Positions 44,346 through 54,800 of a stretch of DNA of 64,000 nt are shown piece after piece. The notes beneath the pieces are model-generated. The model was not told where the DNA came from. It saw only the letters and a program-made list of their open reading frames with translations, and made no database searches. Position numbers and translations under genes: made by a program. This stretch comes from Geranomyces variabilis (taxonomy: Eukaryota; Chytridiomycota; Chytridiomycetes; Spizellomycetales; Powellomycetaceae): contig JADGJP010000053.1 of assembly GCA_027603065.1 (NCBI GenBank), positions 60,018-124,017 of the forward strand, in the 5' to 3' direction. How positions within the stretch are numbered: position 1 is the stretch's first letter; every line of letters starts with the position of its first letter.

Positions 44346-45150
44346 ACCGATGGCGAGTGCACATGCACATGCACAATCTTCTTCAGAAAACTGCAGCGAT
44401 GTGCCGTAATGGAAATTTGGAGAATTTGAGCTGTACTGAATCAGATTTATGATTTATTGCCGTCGCAATCTATCTAATCCCCATGACGAAGACCCGCCGC
44501 CCTTGCGCTTCATTGTACGTGGCGAAAACTGTTTCGTTCTGCAGCGCCCATATCATAGTCCAATGAAGAGACGATGGGGCTAACACCGTCCGCTTTGACA
44601 CTAAGGGCAAGTTGAATTTTGCGGGCCTATTGCCTTTAAGTTTTGCTGTAACAGGCTGCTTCCGAGGGGACTTTGTCCGGGCAGTCGCATCGCGCCGTGT
44701 GAATCTTTTCGTCGTGTGGCGCAGCGAAGATGTCAATCTCGCGCTGTCGGCGGTGCCAGTCAGGCGACGGAAACCCGAGAGCAGTCACCTAGTTGCGTTC
44801 CCCGTGCCTCGCAACATTGCTCAACAGGCCCTGGCCTGGGTGGATTAGCCGAGACCCAGGTTTAGGCGGCACACAGTCAAGTCTAGTCACTCAAGTATGC
44901 TGAGGCCTGGCTGCCGGCGACGCTAAGGCAACAACGGGGATTGACATGATGCGATAACCGGTGGCAAAGGAGGGCAGACTGTAAGAGAGATATCTTTATA
45001 CGTTTGGTTGTGTCATGGCAAACAAAAGTATGATTTGGGAAGGACGCTAGTTTTATACATAGGAACAGCGATGCAGAGAGAGATATATGTACGGTACGGT
45101 ATTGGGTGCGCGAGGCGGGGCGGAGCAGGTGTCGATCTTTGTGTTTTCGA
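44346..45150. other. Intergenic, no gene recognised
   Basis: About 800 bp. Two short overlapping frames (minus 44470-44736, Lys/Arg-rich; plus 44612-44848) show no resemblance to known proteins and are not called. Confidence 0.4.
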
Positions 45151-45592
45151 TCAGATGTGGGAAACACGCAAGTTTACGACGCCGGCGTGACGGTGAACAA
45201 GGTGACGGTGCAGCTCAACGACTACGTCTTTCTGCTCGGCGCCGATGTCACCGAGAGAAACCGAAGCGCTGCCGAGCTTGTCGTCCTTCATGGGGTCCTT
45301 GTCGTAGACTGAAAAAGCAGAGAAACTTTTAGCAAGCGCTAACACTATTTTTGCCTTCGGGGCTTTTTGCGCATCGTTCCTCACCTTCAACGTAAAGCTT
45401 GGCGTTGGGCTGGGGCAGCACGTCAAAGGTGAACAGTTCGTCGAATACTGCCTGCTTGCCCGCACCCTTCTTCAGGCTGCTCTTGACCCAGTTCTTCTCG
45501 TCGGTGCTGATACGGACGTACAGGTCGTTGGAGCCGATCGTGTCCTCATCCTTCAAACCAGCTACTGAAATTAATTTCACCGCGAGAACCAT
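45151..45592 (-). CDS. Small C2-domain protein (2 exons)
   Basis: Exons 45592-45385 and 45308-45151 join in frame to 121 residues, essentially a lone C2 domain. It starts MVLAVKLISVAGLKDEDTIG with SNDLYVRI, then QAVFDELFTFDVLPQPNAKL and VYDKDPMKDDKLGSASV. Asp residues in the loops (DEDTIGSND and DKDPMKDDK) sit where Ca2+ ligands are expected, so it may bind phospholipid in a calcium-dependent way. Similar stand-alone C2 proteins occur in fungi and plants. A TATAAAA box (minus strand, about 45670-45679) lies 80 bp before the start. Confidence 0.82.
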
Positions 45593-46275
45593 TGTGATGT
45601 GTGTGTTGTGTGTGTGTGTGAGAGTGAGTGGTGTGACGTTTGGGGGGCAGCCGCAAGGGGCGGGCGGTCCTTTTATACCCGCGAGCCTCCCTTGGCTTCC
45701 CTGGTGCAAAGCCGCTTGCTGTGCGCGTGCCAAGCGCCCACGTCACGGCGGGAGGCGAGTCACTGAGTGACCGAGGCAGCCCCGTCGGGCGTCACCCGTG
45801 CAACAAGAAGGAGACACAACGAGACAAGAACCTCCCGCTCCGCATGCGTGCGTCATGGCAGAATGTTCGGGAACTGAGCCATCATGCGTCGCCCGCAGTT
45901 CTCAGCTGAAGGCCTAGGGCTAGCACGCGCGATTAATTCGTGATGTTGTGCAAATTTCAAGCGTTTTTAAGCTCGTCGTTTGGAGAGGTCTGCGCTGCAC
46001 TTGAAGCTGAGAATCAGGAAATGTGGTTGCGGCGACGAAGCTCTTGCTGCAGGGGCCCGCCCGTGTTTGACTCGCGGTCCTCTTCATGCGACGCTCAGCG
46101 TATAGGGGGGGGGGGGGGACTGCAGGGGAAGGTGACTCGCACTGTGGTGGCTATGCATCTCATTTAGCTTCCCGCGTCCCCCGCTCTTTCACCCCCAGCG
46201 CCGGTGCGAGCTCCTGCCTTCCCCCTTCAAGAGCCTTGCCCGTCTTTACGACTCAAATCGGTAACCTCGTTCATC
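45593..46275. promoter_or_regulatory. Divergent upstream region of the C2 gene and RPLP2
   Basis: Holds a TATA box for the C2 gene near 45670-45679, a GT/GA-rich microsatellite at about 45598-45635 in the C2 leader, a run of more than ten G at about 46106-46118, and a pyrimidine-rich stretch (46180-46260) likely to be the RPLP2 transcript leader. No gene was seen. Confidence 0.5.
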
Positions 46276-46610
46276 GTAAGTCGAGACTGCGTGCACAACC
46301 TACTTGCAGGGCGGCCATGACGAACGGACTGGCGATTCCAGCGGTGGATGGATGGATGGATGGATGGATAGACGGACGATTTTGGGCCCGACGCATGCAG
46401 GGGCAGGAATGAATGGCACATGCCCTTTGCCCACTCGCACTTGTGGGTCACCCGCCTCCAATGCCTTCAACCTGTGGCAGCAGCGACGCTTTGTGAATCT
46501 GTTGCACGACCAGCCGAGGCGTCACCGTTGACGTGAAGCCGGGGAGCAGGGAACAGGACTTTGCAGAGAAAGTCTTGCTAAAAATCTTACCTAGACTTGG
46601 CCCTCCCCAG
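46276..46610 (+). other. 5' UTR intron of RPLP2 with GGAT repeat
   Basis: A GTAAGT donor at 46276 and a CCCCAG acceptor ending at 46610 precede the RPLP2 ATG by 12 bp. This 335-nt stretch contains five or more GGAT units at about 46344-46370, like the long RACK1 and RPS28 introns. Confidence 0.55.
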
Positions 46611-46622
46611 ACTTCGATCAAA

Positions 46623-47108
46623 ATGAAGCTTCTCGCCGCCTACATGCTTGCCACCCTCGGTGGCAACACCTCGCCTTCCGCCGCTGACGTGAAGAAGATC
46701 CTTTCCTCCGTCGGAGTTGAGGCTGAGGAGGAACGCCTCACCAAGCTCATCTCTGAGCTTAACGGCAAGGACATCAACGAGGTATGCCGCGCTGCAATTT
46801 TTCTATTCGTAACAAGAGCTGGAAGGGAAGCTGACTGATTTCTTCTGTGTATCACCATAGCTGATCGCTGAGGGCTCCAAGAAGCTTGCCTCCATGCCCG
46901 CTGGTGGTGCCGCTGCTGGTGGCGCCGCGCCCGCCGCCGGCGGTGACGCCGCCGCTGCCCCCAAGGAGGAGAAGAAGGAGGAGGCCAAGGAGGAGTCTGA
47001 CGACGACATGGACGCCTTCGGTATGTGTCTGGCTGGCTCGACTACGGCGCGCTTTCAAAATGCTTGTGCTGATGTTTCATTTCTTTTCCTACAGGTCTCT
47101 TCGATTAA
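46623..47108 (+). CDS. RPLP2: 60S acidic ribosomal protein P2 (3 exons)
   Basis: P2 forms the flexible ribosomal stalk with P0 and P1 and recruits elongation factors. Exons 46623-46781, 46861-47020 and 47095-47108 join to 110 residues. The N-terminal dimerisation domain starts [15 protein letters not shown] with [18 protein letters not shown]. An Ala/Gly hinge follows, then the acidic tail [14 protein letters not shown], conserved across eukaryotes. The last intron splits the GLFD codon run, leaving a third exon of only 14 coding nt. Codon use is strongly biased. A leader intron probably precedes the ATG. Confidence 0.97.
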
Positions 47109-47378
47109 GCGCCTGGCTTCACCTGATTGTTTGCACTCAAATAATATGATGAATTTGCGCTTATTATAATTGCACAGTGAATCCTGATGGAGGGGATGAT
47201 TTGGGCAAATTGGGCGGGTTATATGAATCTTCGTCGAGCACGGCAAATCGGCCGCACCATACTATCGACCGGCAGTCGCCGAGGTCCCAAGCGGGCGAGA
47301 AGATACAATGCGTCCATGTAATTAATCTCTGCTATGCCCGATCAGCGATGTTTCTTTCTACCTCAAGCACAGCAAGAA

Positions 47379-48121
47379 TCACAACTTGGATTTTTGAATC
47401 CTGCCCAAGAAGGCCAGCGCCTTCTCCGGTCCTCCCGCCTTGGCAAAGACGTCTTCGAGCTGTTGAGCCAGAAGCAGGTCTCCAACAATCCGTACGCGCT
47501 GGGAGGCGTATGCCTTGAGCGGGGGCAGGCCGCCCGTTATAAAGTTGAGAATGTCCGCGTCTTCGATCTCGATCAGCACGACAGGAAGCGGCTGGTCCTT
47601 TGTCGGTGCGGGAAGGGACGGGCGGGCTTGAGAGATGGTGGGAGTTTGGTTGAGGCCTTTGAACAGGAGATACCTGGAAGAAAGAGCGTAAAAATTGAAC
47701 ATCAAGTCGGTTATCAGACGGTCTGCACGCAGGTCGAAGAACCGTGAGGACCGCCATCTGCATCCCAGCCAGTCCCGCTTTTCGTCAAATGCCAGCTTCC
47801 TGCTAAGCTTCCTGCGTAGCTACCCGCCACATTGTGCTGACTCTTCTCTCGTCTCCTCTCGCCGCAAGACCGCCGCCCCGACTCAGTGCGAGATGCCCGT
47901 GATGTTCGTCTGATGGCAGCATTTGCTTACCACTCATCCCGCTTGGTTCCCCTCTGCATCACTGTAACGATGAACAGACCCTGCAGGTTTCTGGCAAGCG
48001 ACGGGTCTGCGTGCAACTCCCGCGCCAGCTCTGGGAAAAGCGTCTCGGCGTGCGTCGGCGGCTGCTTGCGCTTGGCGCGGTGCGGCATAAACTCTGCGAG
48101 CTTGTCCTTGAGTTCGCCCAT
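47379..48121 (-). CDS. SCP2 sterol-carrier domain protein with peroxisomal signal (2 exons)
   Basis: Exons 48121-47931 and 47673-47379 join in frame to 161 residues. The second exon carries SCP2-fold features: WYLLFKGL, VVLIEIEDADILNFITGGLP and QRVRIVGDLLLAQQLEDVF, matching the lipid-binding tunnel and the GD-x2-LA motif. The C-terminus is KSKL, a canonical PTS1 tripeptide (SKL), so import into peroxisomes is expected. The first 60 residues (MGELKDKLAEFMPHRAK) are basic and helical. The protein would transfer sterols or fatty acyl-CoA. The 257-nt intron is long for the window. Confidence 0.8.
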
Positions 48122-48322
48122 AATTTTGCGGTATGTGTCGTTGTGGTCAGCGAGTGGTTGGGCTGGGGGCGGTTGGGGCAGACGGATGGCGCCGTGCTAA
48201 TAACAAAACGCGGGCGGCCCTGAGGCTGCTCGTGCGACGTGGGTCTCACATGTCACCATCTCAAAGTGACTCGCACATGACAAGTTGACAACAACCCTCT
48301 GCGCGCTGTCGGATTTCTTTTT

Positions 48323-48340
48323 CCCCTATATACACAAGAG
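48323..48340 (+). promoter_or_regulatory. TATA box of SKP1
   Basis: A ctatatac stretch about 55 bp before the SKP1 ATG at 48385. Confidence 0.45.
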
Positions 48341-48384
48341 CCTCTTTTTGCCGTTTCGTCCAAGAAAACGCACATAATAAAAAA

Positions 48385-49232
48385 ATGGCCACAATCAAGT
48401 TTACCAGCAGCGACGGCATTGCGTTTGAAGTCCCGCGGGACATCGCTTGCGTATCCGTCCTCATCAAGGATATCCTTCACGACGTTACCGAAGCCTCCGG
48501 TCCGGTTCCCCTGCCCAGGGTCTCAGGAAAAGTCTTTGAAAAGAGTAGGACTGTAAATCAACGCATATTTACACTGCTGGTCATTACCCACGTAGCGAAA
48601 TCGCAAAGCACTGTCTCACTCTGCAAGTTTTACAGTAATTGAGTATGCTACGTACCACCAAGAACACGACGACAACCCCTCGCTGCGGCCCGCAACCTCC
48701 AGTCCTCTCGCGCTCAAGCACGCCGAAGATCTTCCTGAAATTTGCGATTTGGACGCCAAATTCATTGCGTCGCTCGATCGGCCCATGCTGATTGAACTGA
48801 TGTCCGCGTCAAACTACCTGGACATCCAAGGGCTGCTGGAGCTTACCTGCCGCACTACCGCCGGAATTATCAAAGACATGCCTGCAGATGAAGTCAAGAA
48901 GGTAATAGTGAAGGCTTCCAGGAGTTTCTGCACATACAGGACAGTTTCCCATGAGGCGCATGTTTTCTGCAGGTGTTTGGAATCACAGAGGTCAACACGC
49001 CCCAAGAGCAGGAACGGATCCGGCAGGTATGTGGAGGGCGGTGCGAACCAATGAATGAGTCGCCGCATTGCGCTTTGCTTTCGTCTATCGGCTCACGATT
49101 TCGCAGGAGATGCTCTGGTTTGAGGAAAGAACAAACCGCGTCGTCAAAAGGAGCCCAGAACCCGGAAACCGCAGTCTTTCAGGGAAAAGAAAGGTCGCCA
49201 CCAGCACTAAAAAGAAAAATCTTCGTAGGTGA
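48385..49232 (+). CDS. SKP1: SKP1-like SCF ubiquitin ligase adaptor (4 exons)
   Basis: SKP1 bridges cullin-1 and F-box proteins. Exons 48385-48544, 48636-48901, 48973-49026 and 49107-49232 join to 201 residues. Visible motifs are IKFTSSDGIAFEVPRDIA, IIEYATYHQEHDD, FIASLDRPMLIELMSASNYL then DIQGLLELTC, and VFGITEVNTPQEQERIRQ. Family members usually end near a WxED motif. Here EMLWFEE is followed by about 35 extra Arg/Lys/Ser-rich residues (KKKNLRR at the end), an unusual tail that may affect F-box binding or localisation. The BTB/POZ part also lacks the usual long acidic loop. Confidence 0.88.
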
Positions 49233-49412
49233 TAGCACCGTCATTTTGTATCAAGCCCAGTCCTTTTGTTTGCAAAACTCCCCTTCGCTGCGTAATTCCT
49301 CGCTTCCCAAAATATATTCAAAAATCCCAAAACGTGCATAACTCAGCCCGCAAAGACCATCCGATCTTCCCACTCGCACCGAGCGCATTTCTCATTTTTG
49401 TTTGTTTTTTGA

Positions 49413-51654
49413 TCACCACGCCTCTGGTTCATTTTGTCGGCGGGGCTCCACTTCAGTCATCGCGTGTGTTAGAGTTTGGACTATATCGTCCCATACCCGA
49501 GTCCGGGCGTCCGGCGCCCAGATCAGGTCCATATGTTCATAGTCCTAAATATCAATCGAACCAGGTCAGACGCGTACTCAATCGCATTAGTGACCGCCGC
49601 ATGCGTGCGACATACTTGTACCACGGAGACCTGCGCGTTCGGCCCAAACGCCGTGGTATAATGCGCGTTGACAGAGATGTTGTCATTTCCGCCACAGAAA
49701 AGCCGCTGTTTACGATGCATTCCGGATAAGTCGCGCCAAGGTTTAGGTGAACGCGACAACCGAGTAAAAGCTTACCATTGGAGTGGTGATGTGATGTGTA
49801 GGATACGGGCACGGCCCGATACGCTCTGGAGCGAACGTTCTGATATTACTGCTGGCGTGCTTGCGGTCACTGTGATCTGGCGCTGTGGAAGATGATGTCG
49901 GCAAGGCATGTGGCGCTCGTTCGTGGTCGTAAGGTGTGAATGTTTGCTCCGTCATGATCTTGAACCAGTGCTGAAAGAGCAAGGATCGAAGCGTATATCA
50001 GATGCGAACCATGCATGCTGTGACGGAGCAAACGAAGGAGCAGAACTTACCACAATGTTACGCACACTGCCGCCTCCATACAAGTGCGTGTACATGGCGG
50101 GCCACCAGCTCACGGGAAACTTGTCATTCTTCCAGCCGAGGAGTCCAAAGATGCTGTGGTGGATAATCCGGGCATACAAAGAAGAGACAACGTGACTTCG
50201 CATCCACTCGGCCGGCGGGATTGCGGACCAACATCCCAGTCCAAATAGGATCGACGGTCCAAGCACACGCGTGGCGGTGTTGAGGATCACGTTCATGACA
50301 GCTGCAAACAGATGAAGCAAGTGCAACGGCCTTTGAGTTTGTCATCGAGGCGATCAAGGTCGGTTAAATGCTGAGCGCCAAAAAACAACTTACGTTTCGG
50401 TTTTAGCGCGGGCGCAAGACCGACAAACACCGCAATCTTTTCGTTCATTTCCTCGCTCAAGCTGAGGCTCATGAACAATTGCGCGGTTCCCTGTGAAAAT
50501 CCCACGTATCCAACCTTGCTCCAGCCAGTTGTCCGCAGTACATAGTTCACAACTGCAGGAACGTCGAATTTCGCCATCTCGTCCATCCCGCAGCTCGCCC
50601 AATACTTGGAGTGGAACATGATTTCGTCGGCGCTAGGGAGATGCGCATGTTTTCGTGACGCCATGCTGCCACGACTGTTTGCCAACCATATATCAAAGCC
50701 TTCGCTTGCGAGAAACAGAGCTAGGTTTGTTTCGGTCCCGCCAGGGGAGCAGACAAACGCGGCTGAGTTGATGCAAAGCCCGTGCCAAAGTACCACAGGC
50801 GGGCGAGCATACGGCGTAGGCGCGCTGTATGATGTGAAGCCGTGCTGAGGGTTCGGAATTCGGTGCATGGTAAGGAGGTAGCCGTCTAGAGTTTGAACCG
50901 TATGGCTCTCGCAAGGATATCTCCAGAATTCAATGAGCAGCTTTGCATCGAGCATGTAGGGAATTCGGGCCGCCGCTTCCGCTTCGGTTGGAACGGGAAG
51001 TGGCTGATAAGTTTGCGAGTAGCTGCGTGGTCGAAAACGACGCGCAGGTCCACGTCTCGTGATATCTGCGTATGAGGAGATTGCAGGGTTCTCTTTACGG
51101 TCTTGATAGAACACTGAGGCTCCGCTGTCACTTGCAAGGCCATCCAATGGTACGTCGATGTCACTGCCTTTATCAGTCCAGCCTTCCGCGTCGTCCGCAT
51201 CCTCAACCTCTTCGTCTTCCTCCTCAATAGCCTCCAGAGTCACAGTCGCTCGTCGAAAGTTAAAGCTCGGAGGAGATATAGAAACTGCCATGTCTTTAGG
51301 AAACGGCCCGTTTCCCCAGGGAAGAACCTCGTCGTCGAGGGAGAGTGCTTCTTCGCTAACATATGCCGAATCAACGAGCATTGGCTGCGGCCTGCATAGT
51401 TGACATGATCCGTTTGAATTATTTTAACTACTATAAAATTGGTGGTAGGACTCAAACCCGAAATCTCTGAGCACGCACATTTTGAGGTCGTCGACAGCAC
51501 CGCTGTCCACTGCAAATTTCGCATCCAGTGGTGGCAGGTCCCCGACGAATTGGGCCAAGCGCTCCGAGGCGAGCCCGAGTTTGCGCGGCGTATCGTCCGT
51601 CGAGGCATACGCACCGTCTTTCCTCGCTGAAAAGGGCGGCGGGAGGGCCATCAT
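49413..51654 (-). CDS. Acid lipase / steryl ester hydrolase family (6 exons)
   Basis: An alpha/beta hydrolase of the gastric/lysosomal acid lipase family (fungal Tgl1/Yeh-like), acting on steryl esters or triacylglycerol. Exons 51654-51458, 51391-50394, 50301-50051, 49970-49776, 49705-49616 and 49544-49413 join in frame to about 620 residues. Motifs are VQTLDGYLLTMHRIPN, VVLWHGLCINSAAFV, GFDIWLANSRGS and the nucleophile elbow VGYVGFSQGTAQ with the catalytic Ser. Catalytic Asp and His are likely in LFCGGNDNIS and YEHMDLIW. An acidic disordered N-terminal 190 residues is extra compared with secreted lipases, and no signal peptide is evident. The first exon and its GTTTGA donor are the weakest part. 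Confidence 0.85.
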
Positions 51655-51896
51655 TGTGGCCACAATGTGGGGTTTCCGAAGAAACGCGCGCGCGAGCTTG
51701 CGATGATGACTGGAGCGCACAATAGTCTGGAGACCAAGTTCCTTGTTCGCGGTCTTTTCAATTAATTCGACCTTGAGAATGCATTCCAACAACCGTCAGG
51801 CACGAAGGGCTCTATGAGTGTCGTTCGAGGGATCAGCAATGCAATTGATTAACTACTAAGATTCAGAATAATTTACGGACGAATGTCTAACGAGTT

Positions 51897-54800
51897 TTAC
51901 TGTGCAGCGCCTTTCGCTCGTGTTGCAACCAAAGAAGGTTTCGCGGTCGCCGGTACAGTCGCGGGTTTTCCAGGCGGTTGAGGTGTGGAATCTCCATTGC
52001 CGGGGTTTTGAGCAACGGCCGCAACTTTCGCTGCGTCTTTCTTAGCCGCCGCATCGTACTTCCCTTTTCGTACCGACGCAAGTTTTAACCTCGCGCGCTC
52101 GAGCTCCTTCTCCATCTTCAAGATGGCGACTTGAGCGTCCATCTCGGCCACTCTGCTCTGCGTGGCACCTCCCTTGGCTCCAGCGGCCATAAGTGTTGAG
52201 AACTGCTCCGCGTCCTCAAACGCCATGTTTTCCTCGGCTGCGCGTACAAGACTTTCCGTGGCTGTCGTTACAGACTTACCGGCAGCGCGTAGACGTATCT
52301 GCGCCTGCGAATTGGGATCTGCCCGCGCCGTAGCGGCGGAAAGAAGCTGCGCTGTTGAAGCGCTGACGGCTTTCGCGCCCACAACAACGCGCTCGCGTTC
52401 CAATTTGCCCTTAATCGCTTGGTTGGCCGTCTCGCAAAGGTCTGACGTTGCGCCAGCGACCATCTTGGCCGCGCTGACCAATCCATCGCTCCAAGTTCCG
52501 TCGGAAAAGTACATGGCTTCCTCTTTGGGTCCAGTGCGGCCACGCGCAACCAGCTCACGCTGTGCGCCGGTTGCAGACCGCACGAGCGCGGCTGTTGCCG
52601 CTGCAATAGCTTTAGCTGCTTCTAATATCTGATCCTCAAAGTTGAGGTTCTCGTTTGCTTCTTGAGGTCGTGGAGCCGGTTGCAGAGCGGCGAGCTTGCG
52701 CGCCGCAGCCTCAATGGATGCCGCCGCCGCCAAAAGCTCGCGTTCGGCAATGACGTTGGGGTCGTTGACATCAACGTAGCCGGCGGGGAGCAGAGCAGAC
52801 GCAGCGTTGACCACTGTATTGACGGACATGGCCACTTCTTTTGCACCAACTTGGACATTTGTCTTGTTCTCAGGCGTGCTGAACTCTTGCTGCGTTTTGA
52901 TCCGCCCCAAAAGACCCTTTACAGCAAGGCCAGCCTTTTGTACGGCATCTATCACTGGTGCCTTTTGTTCTGCCGGCGCTTTCTCCGTGGCAGCCTTCGA
53001 CGCTCGCACAAGATCCTCGAGCTGCTTTTTGATTGCATTGGCCGCCGAAACGAGTTCCTCTTGAGCACGAGATGACGCCGATACAAGACTGGCTGCTGCT
53101 GTTGCCAGTTGTTTGGCAGATCCGGCCACTTCTTCCGGTAGCGCAGTGCCTTGGGCTGGTTCTTTCGATTCGAGAACTCCTATTGCCAGGTCAATCTCGG
53201 CCATTGCGCCCTCTAGGGCCCGCGTTCCCCTCGTAGCCTCGTCGCCCAAAACTCTCGTGGCACGAATCAGCTCGCGCATTGCCAAGAATTCGATTTTCAC
53301 TTTTTCGGCCAGCTCCATCATGACGGGGTCGTCGGGTGCCCGACCGCAAGCGTTTATTGCGGCTCCGATCAACGCTTGCAAACCCTCCGCGACGGACTTG
53401 GCGGAGCCCAGCAACTGTTGCTGCATATGCTTATCGGCCGACGTGACGGAGATGGCTCCCGAGCGCACATTATTTCGGAGCACCTCGAGTGCTGCAACTG
53501 ATGCGGTCGCCACGGCACCGAGCTCGTCTTGCGTACCGCCGACGGCCGTGATGTACGCTTTAATCGCTTCGGTGACGGCGCGCGCCGCGCTCAGCAATGG
53601 ATCTTTATGCCGCGCGAAGTTGTCTTTGATGTCAACTGGGTCCAGCTGTCCAGCCGACGCGAAGATGATGTTACCCTCGATTTCGGCAATGATTCCATTG
53701 ATGTTTTCAATGGCATTTTTGCAAAGCAAGAGACCCTTCGACCCTTCTTTTGTTGTAGCCATGAGGCCGGCCACAGAGCCGGAAACTTCACGAGCCGCAG
53801 CGCTGAGCTTGTTTCGCGAGACCTGATCTGCGGCGCTCTTTCCGCTGGCGTGGCGCATGGCCTCAATGAGTTTGACACTAGACGCCCCAAGCCCGCGCAG
53901 GCCGTCTTGGATACCGTCTCTGACCTTCTGATCGCCGGTGGCCCGAACCGCACGTCCGCCTTTGGTACATATGTCGTCGTATAATACCGCAAACTGCGCC
54001 GCATATTGCCGGAACTGGGCGGGCGTTTTGGCCTTGGAGATTGCATCGCCGACTGCCCCGACGATCTGTTTTCCCGCGGCGTCCATCTCCTCCTCAAAGA
54101 TGTGATACGCCTTACTCACTGTGTCGGGGACACGGCCCTCCAGCCCACCGACTGCCATTTCAATCGACTCGACCGCTTTGGTAAACTCGCCGCTTTCATC
54201 ACGCGAGCCTTCAAGCGACGCGACCAGTTTGTTGATGGCCGTGCGAAACTTAGCGCGCTCTTCGTCGACCTTCTTGCATCCGCCTGCGTTTCGCCCATTG
54301 CCTCCGTTGACTTTGGCGGCGTAGACAAAAGCGTTCATGGCCTCGCCGAGAGCCTTGACTTGATCCAGAACGGACATCTGCTGTTGCATGTCGATCATGT
54401 TGGAAGCAAGGCCGACGGCTCCGATAGCCACCTTAAGGACAAAAGTAAGTTGAGCAAATCTTTCGCTTCTGAGAAAATCTAATCATGCAAGCTCACCCGC
54501 CCAAAAGAAGTTGGAAGCTCCGATACTGCGGTCCCAAGTGCTCTCGCATCTTCCTTGGCCGCTTTGGCGACGACATCCGCCAGGCTCGCAATCACGCGCA
54601 CATTGTCTGCGAGCGCTACAGTGGTCATTGTCTCAGGCTGCGGGGCCAGGTTGTTCACAGTGGCTTCCACGATGGCTCCATCAATTGTGGTCACGGCCTC
54701 CGAGAGCTTTTCCAGCGCGAGGTCGCATTCTTTTTGCCCAGGCGCTGAACTTGTGACTGTCTGCAGGGCTTCCTTGACCGCGTCAGTCACTGCGCGACTT

